From contig CM035305.1 in the NCBI GenBank assembly GCA_002900995.3, forward strand, positions 3,084,467 to 3,148,466: 64,000 bases of DNA, in the 5' to 3' direction. Shown here in pieces: positions 12,381 to 23,448 of this stretch. The DNA comes from Ganoderma boninense (Eukaryota; Basidiomycota; Agaricomycetes; Polyporales; Polyporaceae). The position numbers and the translations under genes were made by a program. The notes below the pieces were generated by a model. It did not search any database. It was given only the letters and a program-made list of their open reading frames with translations, and had not been told where the DNA came from. Within the stretch, counting starts at the first letter, position 1; each line of letters begins with the position of its first letter.

Positions 12381-15037
12381 ATGCCCCTCGGACAAGAGCA
12401 CAGGCATCACAGCGGAGCACGACTCGTTCGTGCTTCCCTACTCACTACAGCCCCACTAGGGGCACCTCTGACGCCGCAGGACTCGTCGAGTGGAGTGATT
12501 TGTGAAGGATGGGTCCTCAAGAAGAGGCGGAAGAGAATGCAAGGTGCGTCCACCCGATCAAGTTGCCTCGTCTCTTAAATGTTCACTCTAAGCTCTCTCA
12601 AAGGATTCGCCCGCCGATATTTCACTCTTCGGAGCAGCGGTATTCTATCATATTCGTTCGCACCAGGGGATCCTGCTCGAGATGAAATTCAGCTCGCTCA
12701 GGCGGCCATTTCAACCGCCCCGGGCAGAAAAGACATCCACGTTGACTCGAATACCGCCACTTTTCACATCAAGTGTCTGAGCATGGAGGATTTTGATATG
12801 TGGATGGGGGCCTTCCGGTGAGACCTGTGGCCGGGCACAGGAGTGCGGAGCTGACACTGCTCGCAGTAAGCTGCTGGCACAGGAGATGCCAAAGTCCCGG
12901 CGGTCCTCCCTCGCCCGCTCGGCGGCGCGCGGGGGCCTCCAATTTAACCGAGCGAACATCCTGATAGACGAGATCGGCAATGTGCGTCCTCACGACCCGG
13001 CAGTAGGCAGGGACTGACCTGTCCGTACCTCAGACCATTACTGAACTTGACAACATACTGTCAAACTACTTCGAAGAGGAGACAAGGCGTAGGAGGAGCA
13101 GCGGCATGCGTTCAAAGTCGGATAGCGGGAAGGATTATGGAGTATTGGGGTTATTCAAGAAGGGTGCGTCCATTCTCAGATCCGCCACGTTCTTTTTGCT
13201 CATGTGCACCAGGACACCACCATGATTCTTCGAACTTGGGTGTTCCTGAGCCAATCGCGCCTTCCCCTTCCCAAACCGAGCTACTCGATCACATATCGAC
13301 GGCTGTTCGCCAGCTCAAGAACCAGCATTCTGCCCTCTCCAAGACTTTCCCAGTATACCCGGGCAGCATTGATACCACTAGTCTCTCCAATCTTGCCGGT
13401 TCACATCTTCCAACCACTGCGGAAGAAGACGACGAAGTGCACACCCCGTCCACGGTCACCACCGGGAGAAACAACCGTCAATCCATTTTCAGTACTCACA
13501 GCGGAGATGGCAGCGTATGGTTCGACGCGCCAGAGTACGACGGCCCTGAGGAGTATCTTCTAGACTTAGCTCCGTTAGAAGACGCCCAAGACAAGGTCAC
13601 GTCAACGGATTCACGGCTCACCGAGCGTACCGACATGACCGATGTGACGGACGCCGGGTCAAGTACCGGTCTAGAGACAGACTCAGAGTCCGAGGAGGAA
13701 CCTGCGAAGCTTGTCGCGGAAGAACCTGCGGTCGTTCAACGCAGAACCGCCTTGCCTTCTGGACCAGTGGGGGACGAAGGCAGTTTGTTCGGCGTTCTGA
13801 AGAAGAACGTTGGGAAGGTAGGATAACTCGACGATGTGGCACTTTCCAGCACTCTGATAAATGGTTTAGGACTTATCGAAGGTGGCGTTACCTGTCACGT
13901 TCAATGAGCCCCTCACGATGCTGCAGAAGATTGCCGAAGAGCTTGAATACTTCGATTTGCTTTCCCTAGCGGTGCAGGCCACCGATCCCGTTCAGCGGAT
14001 GTGTTACGTCTCCGCGTTTGCTGTCTCTACGTACGCGAATACTAGACACCGCACCGGCCGGAAAGGCTTGTGAGTACTTCAAGGCTTCTTACATCATGTT
14101 TCCTTTCTAATCTACTTGCCAGCAATCCTTTGCTTGCGGAGACATTCGAGGATCCTCGGATGCATTTTATCGCGGAAAAAGTTTGCCACAATCCCGTCAT
14201 CCTGGCTTGGCACGCTGAAGGGGAAGGATGGGAGCTATATGCAACCTCCACCGGGAAAACGAAGTTCTGGGGTAAGACCTTCCGTATTGTCTCATTTGCC
14301 GGAGATGGACCGAGCTTTGTTTGCAGGGAAGAGTATGGAGATCATACCGCAAGGGACGATCCATCTCAACCTCGGAGGAGAGCGTTACGAATGGTGCGTA
14401 TCAAACTTCATACTAGACACCGAACGCCGAGATCTGAATGCGGTCCAGGAACCGACCGTCGTCATTCATTCGGAACCTCATGATGGGCACGAAGTACCTC
14501 GAACACTGTGGCAAGATGGCTATCAAGAATACGACCAGCGGGCTGACATGCGCCCTCGACTTCAAAGAAGGTGGTTACTGGGGTCCAGCGAACGTCGTTG
14601 TCGGGACCGTCAGCTCGTCTTCTGGAGAGACGGTGGCCAGTCTGGAGGGAAAGTGGGACGAGCAAATGTCTAGGAAGATCGACTCGTCTCACCTTCACGT
14701 GCTGTGGCGGGTCAACCCGTTCCCGAAGAATGTGATGGAGTGCTACGGCTTCACTTCCTTCGGTGTCACTCTCAACGAGCTCACGTCCGACCTCAGGGGC
14801 CACTTACCCCCGACGGATTCACGCTACCGGCCAGACGTGCGAGCACTTGAAGAAGGCGATCTTGACACTGCGGAGCACGAGAAGCAGCGCGTGGAGGATC
14901 TGCAGCGACAGCGGCGTAACGAGGGACAGGAGCGGTCGCCGAGATGGTTCAAGCAGGTCGGGGAAGAGTGGATATATTCGGGAGGTTACTGGGAACAGAG
15001 GCAGAAGGGTTGGACAGACGTTGAGCCGCTCTGGTGA
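12381..15037 (+). CDS. Oxysterol-binding protein with PH domain and FFAT-like motif (Osh3-like)
   Basis: OSBP-related proteins move sterols or phosphoinositides between membranes at contact sites. A start at 12381 gives a short leader. A PH domain follows (CEGWVLKKRRKRMQ, ARRYFTLRSSGILSYSF, ending MEDFDMWMGAF), then a linker with the FFAT-like core VWFDAPE (13515-13535), which would bind ER VAP proteins. The lipid-binding domain has PVTFNEPLTMLQKIAEE, WGKSMEIIPQG, KTRF-like segments and the end WKQ-type GGYWEQRQKGWTDVEPLW at 15037. The family signature EQVSHHPP is here EKVCHNPV (14175-14198): the second of the paired histidines is asparagine. About ten introns. The start is uncertain because a further upstream exon cannot be excluded; the rest of the frame is consistent. 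Confidence 0.85.
13515..13535 (+). other. FFAT-like VAP-binding motif in the OSBP linker
   Basis: The codons read VWFDAPE. The FFAT consensus is EFFDAxE; positions 3, 4, 5 and 7 match, position 2 is an aromatic substitution. It lies between the PH and lipid-binding domains, where Osh proteins carry this motif. Confidence 0.5.
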
Positions 15038-15496
15038 CATATCATTATCTAACGGGACTACCTTACTTACACTAATACTAGGCAGAATACGCAGATGCTG
15101 CTATTTATTCAGGGACGTTCAGAGCGTGTATAGCTCTGCAGGCTGGTACTCAAACATATCGCCGTGCCCTGAACACGTGCCCCCGAGACCGTGCGGGAAG
15201 GTCAGCGACATGTTCTGCCGCTAATCGCGCGACCCGCTAGGCCCGAGGATTGAACGGTCCAGTCTCGGCGTCCCTGCAATTGCCCAGAGTGCTCGGGTCA
15301 CCGCTTGTCATCGTCAACCTCCTCCGCCGATTATCCGCGCCTTCTCCGCCTGTATCATGGTGCAACGACAACATGCCCCGGGTGACCATTTTTTCGGGCG
15401 TAAAGGTAGGCATGCACGATGCTGTTACCCGCTATAAATACGCGAGGTGGTAGGTCATTAGGATGGCTAGTCGCTCCTCGAGTGTCTTGAGGCGTG
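15038..15496. other. Intergenic, beta-glucosidase promoter
   Basis: About 460 bases separate the OSBP stop from the beta-glucosidase start. GC-rich blocks such as ccccgggtgacc lie upstream of a clear TATA box (15433-15440). No other gene was seen. Confidence 0.5.
15433..15440 (+). promoter_or_regulatory. TATA box of the beta-glucosidase gene
   Basis: The sequence tataaata lies 57 bp upstream of the ATG at 15497. A canonical TATA at this distance is typical of regulated secreted-enzyme genes in fungi; none of the housekeeping genes nearby shows one as clear. Confidence 0.65.
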
Positions 15497-18400
15497 ATGG
15501 CTTTTCGACTCGCTGCAACTCTCTTGTTGCTTACGAACTCCGTACTGGTATTGGGCCAGTCCGGAATTTACCAACAATGCGGAGGCATCGGATGGTATGT
15601 CGTCGCCGTAGGCGCATGTGCAATCCTCGTCTCACACCGCATATAGGACTGGAGCAACGACCTGTGTTGCCGGCGCAGTCTGCACAAAGCTCAACGATTG
15701 TATGCACCGCTACTGTTTGGGATCACCAGCACAATGACTCATAGCGGTTCTCCAGACTATTTCCAATGTCTTCCGGGATCCTCTACGTCGTCCGTGCCCT
15801 CGACAACCCCGTCTTCAACTTCCACATCGCCTTCCTCAACAGTTTCCACTCCGCCTGCTCAGACCAGTGTAGCTAACATTTCCCCAGAATGGACTGCTGC
15901 ATACACCAAGGTGACAGTATCACCGCAGTTGCCCTGAATTCCAAGCTGACCATCGAGTAGGCGAAGGCAGCGGTCGCGAAGCTTTCACTTACGGACAAGG
16001 TAAACCTCGGCACGGGTATCCAGTGGCAAAAAGGTGCCTGCGTTGGGAACACGCCTGCAATCGCATCCGTCCCAGGTTTTAACGGCCTGTGTCTCCAAGG
16101 TACGTTACCCAGGTTCACTGTGACACTGGCTAGTCCTGACACCAGCCGTAATAGACAGTCCCGTCGGTGTGCGATACGCGGACTTGGTTTCCACCTTCCC
16201 ACCGTAAGCCTTTTTTACTAGTCTCGCTTTTGCTTCTCTGCTTTGACCTCCGTACATAGTGAGGTCAATGTCGCAGCTACGTCAGTCCTTCGTCATATCA
16301 CCTGGGAGCTTTCCTGAAATGATGTAGATTCAATCGAACTCTCATGCGCCAACGCGGAGCTGCGATGGGTGCCGAGTTCAAGGGCAAGGGTGTCCATGTC
16401 GCCCTTGGGCCAATGATGTACGTCGACCACTGCTGTGCAGACTAGCGTGAGACTTAACATTTGGATAGGAACTTAATGCGTGCCCCTGCGGCTGGTCGTA
16501 ACTGGGAGGGGTGAGGTATGATCTGTCTTGCAATATTACAAAGTCTCACCCCATGTGGTGCAGAGGAGGAGGAGATCCATTCTTGTCCGGCGAGCTTGCT
16601 TTTGAGACCATTACTGGGATTCAGAGCGAGGGGGTGCAAGCATGTGCGAAGCACTACATCAACAAGTCAGTTTTCCCGTTTTCACCGGGCAGTAACGTCT
16701 AGTATTAAACACCTTACAGCGAACAGGAGCATTTCCGCGACAGTAGTTCATCTAATGTCGACGACAGGACGGTGAGTCATAAGATTTAATTAAGGAACCA
16801 TTATTTATCGGCGCATCTATAGCAACACGAGCTTTACAGCTATCCAGTATGTTGGGGCCCTCCTCTCTCAATTTGGCTCGACTTGACGATATGTCAGTTC
16901 CTACGCAGTGTGCAGGCCAACGTCGCTTCCGTGATGTGCAGCTATAGTGAGTTCACCTTGTTCGCCGTCGTAATGGCACCTTCTCATCTGTCTCAGATCA
17001 AAGTAAGTCCCAAGCTTGAATGACCCATGAGGGTTTGAGCTCAGAAATCTGCAAGTCAATGGGTCATTCTCCTGTGAGAACGACAAGACTTTGAACGGGA
17101 TTCTCAAGGGAGAGTTCGGTTTCCAAGGATGTGTGTCTTTCTCTCGCAATCTCGTGAAAACCATGAGCAGCTTACGGTCCCCTTCCAGACGTGACATCGG
17201 ATTGGTGGGCCACCCACTCCGGTGCACCTGCCGTTAATGCTGGTCTTGATGTCAGTTTCATGTACGATGCCGCGATTTCAGAACTGAATGACATATCCGC
17301 AGATGACGATGCCCGGAGACACTTCTGCAGGCTCTGGACAGACGTAGGTGGTCGCAATGATTCTTGTTGCCTGAAGTTTGCCATCTGACGAGATGTCATC
17401 CTTAGATACTTTGGCCAAAGTCTTGTCAGCGCTGTGCAAAGTGGGCAGGTGTCTGAAGACCGCATAGACGTACGTTTATGGCCATCAGGAATGGGGTGCG
17501 ATGCTAAAGTCGTGTTTCAGGACCTGGCTACCCGCATTTTGGCTGCCTGGCAAGTGCTTCTTAACTGCTAGCAGTCAGAGTTTTAATACTCCTATATCGT
17601 TAGGTATCTCTTGGGCCAGGACTCGAACTTCCCCGCGGTGAATTTCAACTCTTGGAACGCTGGCGAGGGACAACATTTAGATGTGCAAGCTGACCACAAG
17701 GAGTAAGCCTATTTTCAACTTTCACGTATGGGGGCTGACAGTTTTCGGTAGCCTTATCCGGACCATTGGCGCTGCGTCGACGGTGCTCCTGAAGAACACC
17801 AACGGTGTACTCCCCTTGGTAGCACCAGAGACAGCTCTCCTACCCCGTCGTGAAGGCTCGGCAAAGGCATGCAAGCTTACTCAACGAGACAATATAAGAC
17901 TGGCCCCACAAACCATCGCTGTCATAGGTAACGGGGCAGGCAATTCCTCCAGGGGATCAAACGGGTGTGTCCGGAACTCCTGAGAGCGACTACATGCTGA
18001 AGTTCCCTTCTAGATATTCTGATCGCTCCGGAGATGATGGTGTTCTTGCGCAGGGTTGGGGTAGCGGGTACGTATATTTGCCCTGTGTAGAAGTTCGCTC
18101 TCTCATTCGCCTCCCCAGCACCGATGACTTCCCCTACCTCATTGCGGTAAGCAAGTTCACCTATATCGATGAACACTGACTGATTCTGTTTCAGCCTGTC
18201 GATGCTATCACTGCTCGTGCCAAGACTGACGGAACAATCGTCACATCTTCGTTAAGTGACACTGACCTGAATGCAGCGGCCCAAGCGGCTTCGGGCAAGG
18301 ATGTGGCCTTTGTGTTCCTCACAGCTGACAGTGGGTGAGTTGAGTCATGATGGAACGGTCTACGACGAAAGCTAACAACGCCGTAGTGAGGGATACCTTA

Positions 18401-19575
18401 CGGTCGAAAACAACGCAGGCGACCGCAATGATCTGAACGCATGGCACAGCGGGGTACGTATGATATCAGAATGTTCATTGTGTGCATGTTTTGAACACCT
18501 CTTCTAGGATGCACTCGTTGAGCAAGTCGCGAGTGTAAACAAAAACACCATCGTTGTGGTCAATAGCGTCGGTCCAATCCTCGTCGAACAGTGGATTGAC
18601 CACCCTAACGGTACGTCCATGTCCCCAAGTGACGTTACCAAAAGATCTATGACACCTTCGCCTGAATTGAACTAGTCACCGCATTGGTGTGGAGTGGTCT
18701 TCCTGGTCAGGAAGCTGGAAACTCGTTGGTAGACGTACTCTATGGCACATACAACCCAAGGTAAGCAATAAGGTCTCAGAGTCTATACTTGCAAATAACT
18801 CACGCGCAATCCGTAGCGGGCGGCTCCCATTCACCATTGGCAAAGCAGTCACCGATTACGCCGCACAGGTCATCTACAGCGGATCTGGAATTGTCCCTAT
18901 CCCGTACAACGAGGGAATCTTCATCGACTACCGCCACTTCGACCAGGTATGTATCTTGTACAAATCGTTGTCTCATTTGAAAAGTCCTCACCTGTTGGTC
19001 ACAGGCGAACATAGCACCGCGCTTCGAATTTGGTTTCGGGCTCTCGTACACCACCTTCGACTACTCGGATTTGTCGATCAGCGGGTCCACCGCCGGTGGA
19101 ACCCGCCAGCCTATCGGACCTGGAGCTGCTCTGGACCCATGGTCTGTCGTACATGTGATCATACGATGTACGGAATACTTACCTCACGAACCTTGGCTCT
19201 ACTAGGCTTCACGACCCCGTCGTCAACGTGACGTTCACCGTTACCAACAACGGCACGGTTGCAGGAACGGAGGTAAGCACCCAGTTCGTGGACATTTTAC
19301 CGCTGTTTTCACCTTACTGTTTCCTGCTACAGATCCCGCAGTTGTATACCTCGCCTCCGACTTCGGCGAAGAGCGCTCCGTTGAACCTCAAAGGCTTTGA
19401 CAGCATATTCCTTGCGCCTGGCCAGTCTACGACTGTATCGATGTCGCTCTCGCGCCTTGACTTCTCCACATGGGACGTCGTGTCGCAGAGCTGGCAGATT
19501 CCCAGCGGAGTTACCGGCATTTCTGTTGGTGCAAGTAGCAGAGACCTAAGGCTGAAGGGATCGGTCACAAACTGA
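15497..19575 (+). CDS. Secreted CBM1-GH3 beta-glucosidase
   Basis: GH3 beta-glucosidases release glucose from cellobiose and oligosaccharides outside the cell. Exon 1 encodes a signal peptide ([20 protein letters not shown]), then a family 1 carbohydrate-binding module starting [13 protein letters not shown], with [14 protein letters not shown] and YYFQCLPG supplied by the next two exons; the third exon is entered at the ctccag acceptor just before YYF. A Ser/Thr/Pro linker (about 15776-15880) joins it to the catalytic domain. That domain has [34 protein letters not shown] and [12 protein letters not shown], whose Asp is the nucleophile in this family. A (alpha/beta)6 domain and an FnIII-like C-terminal domain (VTFTVTNNG, end GSVTN) follow. 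More than 20 introns, mostly about 50-60 nt. Splicing gives one open frame to 19575. The architecture is that of basidiomycete cellulose-degrading GH3 enzymes. Confidence 0.93.
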
Positions 19576-19988
19576 GGGAAGGAACATGGCGCATTCGCAA
19601 CGTTTGCATGTGACGGATTTCAGTAGACATTCAGACTGGCCATGTATGATGTCCGTCATAGAGAGGGGAGAGACTTTCACGATTGAGAACAATAGATAGG
19701 ACATACGCACGTCAACCTACAGCAGCAGTAAAACGGAAAGAAAGAAAAAATGGGAAGAGTATCGACCGTCGACGTTACGAAGGACAAAAACGAGGAAGGG
19801 GATCAGTCATAAGGTTGACGAGCCCACTCCAGACAGTGCTTGGGACGGTCGATGTTGATGCTCAAGCAGTAAAGGAGGACGCTCTGCACATGCGATTAGA
19901 ATCGATGGAAACATATGAGGTCATAATAGCACACTTTAATGAAACACTGATGATGCTACAGCCGTGTTGAGTGAGTCGATATAATCTG
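19576..19988. other. Convergent 3' intergenic region
   Basis: About 413 bases between the beta-glucosidase and PUB1 stops. A/G-rich stretch (ggaaagaaagaaaaaatggg) near 19735 is consistent with 3' flanking DNA. No gene recognised. Confidence 0.5.
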
Positions 19989-21554
19989 TTAAGCCTGGCC
20001 TTGGGCATCGGGCGCAGCCGTTCCGGGAGCTTGCTGGCCATAATAACCTGAAATGGCGACGTTAGCGAGGAACGAATCCAGCCGACAACCGCCGCGAGCT
20101 GACTCACCTCCCCAATAATTCGAGTAATAAGAACTAGGATCTGCGGCCGGCCACTGTCCTTGCGCAACCTGAGCGGCAGCGGCGGCATCCCCAGGCGCTT
20201 GACCTGCCCCAAGACCCATAGTGGCGGTCGGCGCAACAGGGCTTGCCATGCCAGGAGCTGCGGCACCCGGTGTACTGGCAGGAGCTTGGTTGGGGAAACC
20301 GCCGTAGGCGCCAAATCCATATTGACCATACGTGTTCGGTTGCGGCATACCGTACATGGGCTAGGAGATGGGGTCAGTTCGCAACTCGATGTCTGCCAGA
20401 AGAAAAGCACTCACCACGTTACCGTAAGGCGCCGCAGTAGGCGTGGGGCTCATGCCGCCCGCGCTGAGCCCAGCACCACCGTCCGCTCTATCCTTCCCCC
20501 AGCTGCACTTGATTGGGCGGCCGTGGACCATCTGGCCCTGAAGCTGGACAATTGCCATCGCCGCGTGCTCATGCGTATCGAGCTTCACAAACGCGAACCC
20601 ACGGTCTGCTTGCATGCGGATCTCCGAGAGGTAGCCAATCGACTGGAAGAGAGGGATGAGATCGGCCTGGGTCGCGTACGGGACGAGGTTGCCGACGTAG
20701 ACCGTAGTGTTGTATGCGGGAGTCTGCGTGACAACGGACTCGTACGAGAGCGGTCCGCCCTGGAAGTTCATCGGCGCGGGAGCCCCTCCGCCCATGCCAC
20801 CGCGCGTAGGGGGTGCAGGGCCACCGGTGGCGCCTTGCGTCTTCTGGTTGGCCCAGTTGACGCGGATTGCGCGCGAGCCAAGCCACTCGCCGTTCATAGT
20901 GGCGATGGCCTGTTCGGCATCGGTCTTGTCTCGGAAGGCAAGGAAGCCGTATCCACGAGACTTGCCAGAGTTCATGTCCCACATGACACGCGCATCCGAG
21001 AGGGTGCCGAACGCGCTGAAGGCCTTCGCGAGGACGTCGTCGTTGACCTCGGGGCTGAGGTCGCCAACGAAAACATGGTAGTGGTTGCTCGTATCCTCCT
21101 TGTTCTGCTGACCTTGGTATGCCCAGTTGACGCGGATCTCGGTGTCGAAGATCTTGCGGCCGTTGAGGGTTTGGAGAGCAGTCTCGGCTGCGCGCATGTC
21201 CATGTACTCGACGAAACCATAGTTAAGACCGCCGTGTTGATAGTTGCGGTCTGGGATGATCTTGACGTGCTGCACAGGACCGGCCACAGCGAAGATCTCG
21301 GTGAGCATATACTCGGTCACCCGGGGGCTGAGGTTTCCGACGTAGAGGTGAGCCCGTCTCTGACAGTTGTGATCGACCAGGGAATCGACGGGGAGGATTT
21401 AGAGTTGTAGCATGACGACATTGAATGATGGGACCGCGGTTGCGGGTGAAGAGAGCGATCGAGGAAAAGCCGGAACGTCAGAGGTGGCAGGTACGCGACA
21501 AATGGCGGTACTCACAGGAGCCTCCGCCGGTGACATAGGACCCATTGCATTCAT
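19989..21554 (-). CDS. PUB1: Three-RRM RNA-binding protein, PUB1/TIA1 family
   Basis: Pub1/TIA1 proteins bind U-rich mRNA and shuttle between nucleus, cytoplasm and stress granules. The first exon starts MNAMGPMSPAEAP at 21554. Three RNA-recognition motifs follow: RRM1 with YGFVEYMD (RNP1), RRM2 with VFVGDLSPEV (RNP2) and RGYGFLAFRD (RNP1), and RRM3 with VYVGNLVPYAT (RNP2) and RGFAFVKLD (RNP1). The tail is rich in G, A, P, Q and Y (for example NTYGQYGFGAYGG and a run of alanines), the prion-like low-complexity type found in this family, and ends at 19989. Four introns at most. A 416-codon frame on the opposite strand is only its antisense shadow. Confidence 0.92.
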
Positions 21555-21972
21555 GTTGACAAGCAGAGAACGGGATCAGGACTCCTGGAATGGTGCTGGA
21601 TGAGCGGTGGATCGCGTTGGGACGAAGCGGGGATATGCACAGGGGAAAATTGACAGAGAGAGACGGATGAAGGAGACAAGTCCGTAAGAGACAGAGAGGA
21701 GAGATACGAGACGGAGAGACAGAGAGGAGCAGAGACGAGACGAGAGAGAGAAACGGAGAGAGAGGAAGAGAGGAAACGGACAGACGAGAGCCTGGACAAG
21801 TCAGGAGACAGTGGACCGTTGGAAAGATGCGTCCGCGCCAGCCGCCCGTCTCGAGCCCCTCGGACATCGCCGGCCCCATCAGCCCCCGCCCGGCACACCT
21901 CATGTTGTCATCGCACCGAGTGGTGATATCCCATTAGACAAGACTACGTATGTAAGTAACAGCGCGACGACC
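21555..21972. other. Intergenic, PUB1 promoter and PHB1 3' region
   Basis: About 418 bases contain the PUB1 leader and promoter (right of its start) and the PHB1 terminator. Most of it is the purine tract listed separately. Confidence 0.5.
21652..21800. repeat. Purine-rich (GA) low-complexity tract
   Basis: About 150 bases are dominated by gaga, gacaga and gagacg runs on the plus strand, so CT-rich on the PUB1 sense strand. It lies in the PUB1 leader or core promoter. Confidence 0.75.
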
Positions 21973-23237
21973 CTACTTGCGAGGGAAGTGCGGCGGCGTC
22001 GGCACATTCAGCAGCACGTTCCCTCCCCCGCTCGGGATGTACGTCACGTTGGGATTCGACGTCAGCGACTGCACAATCGCCTTGCTCGCCTCGATCTTCC
22101 TGAACGCAATGAACCCGTCCCCAGCCTTGTCCAATGCCCTCGAGATCGTCGCAGCTGCGTCCGCCTCACCCTCGGCACGGATCACCGCCGCTTGCCGTTC
22201 TTGTTCCGCCTGCAGTGACATCAGCAAAAGTTCGCCCTTGGGGTGTGTCTCAAGCATACCTTCTCCACGATGAATTTTGCGCGCTCAGCATCTATTGAAG
22301 AAAATGATTAATTCAAGATCAAAGCTGCGCACTGTAACGCACCCTGCTGGGCGATCTGTTTCGCCTCCACAGCCTGTACAGAACGTTAGCAAATTGGCGG
22401 TATATATCTCCACCAAATGGGCGCACCTGGGTGAATTCCTAGAGGTAATGAGGTGAGCTTTACGCTAGAGTGCTCATAGCGAAGTACAAGTGAACTGACC
22501 TTGCCGAACGTCAGGTGGGTAATGGAAACATCCTCCAGGACGATATTGAACTCGCCCGCACGCTGAAGCAAGTCCTCACGAATCCGCGACGACACCTCCA
22601 CCAGACTTTCAACCACGAGCTGCAAACATGAGACCGAAAGCACGCACCACCTCACGCTGGGTAATAAGCTCTGCAGCGTCAAACTGGGCGACGATACTTT
22701 TCAACACCTCATTTCCAATCGACGGTAGCACCCTCTCGTCGTAGTCCTGACCCAGACTCTTGTAGATCCTGGGCAGGTGCTCGAGGTCCGGTCGTGAGAG
22801 CACACGGAGGGTAATGGAGACCATTTGCAAGTCCTTCGAGCCCGTTGTTGTGGAAATATTCTATATCCCCCGTGTCAGGCCTCATGTATCGTAGGAGGTC
22901 GTCGGTCTTACCCTAGGTTTGATGCGGCAGTCGTAGAGAATAGCCTTTTGGAGCCAAGGGACGAGGAAGTGGGTACCTTCAGGAGAAGCCTTTGCGTGTG
23001 GTCTTGAATGAGGGTAGCCCATATATTCCGTACTATGGCCACGTACCTTGTCTTTCACACCAGAAAACCGGTCAAACATGACTGCCCTGTACCCTCCTGG
23101 AACGTCATAAATACTGGCCTGGAAGGTGGCGGCCGCGATTGCGACCGGCACTGCAGATCGAAGTATGAGACTGGGGGCACAAGGGGTAATGTGAGACACA
23201 AACCAATGATGCGGTTAGCGAGTTGTGAGAGAGACAT
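21973..23237 (-). CDS. PHB1: Prohibitin PHB1
   Basis: Prohibitin-1 forms ring complexes with Phb2 in the mitochondrial inner membrane that scaffold proteases and cristae. The start [10 protein letters not shown] at 23237 matches the family N-terminus; an in-frame Met six codons earlier is less likely. Spliced blocks include [118 protein letters not shown] and [20 protein letters not shown]. The SPFH domain and the C-terminal coiled coil are complete, ending PPHFPRK at 21973. About seven introns. The gene follows ASNSD1 head to tail with 211 bp between. Confidence 0.94.
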
Positions 23238-23448
23238 GGGGAACTCGTCAGACAAGCAGTCACGTCGAGCTCGAGGATGGTCGAACGCGCACTGAGGAGG
23301 CGCGTCACCTTCCGCCGCTCCGGCAAATCCACGTGGCCCGATCCCAATCTGGCGTCTCAGTCCTTTCAGCGCTGGTCCTCCCAGCTCACAGTAGCCCAGT
23401 GCTCTCCCGCAGACGGTTCAACCCCCTGGACAGTCAAAAGGTGCACTT

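Noticed and set aside
20160..21410. A 416-codon plus-strand reading frame
   Set aside because: It is the exact antisense of the three-RRM PUB1 gene, whose motifs are unambiguous.
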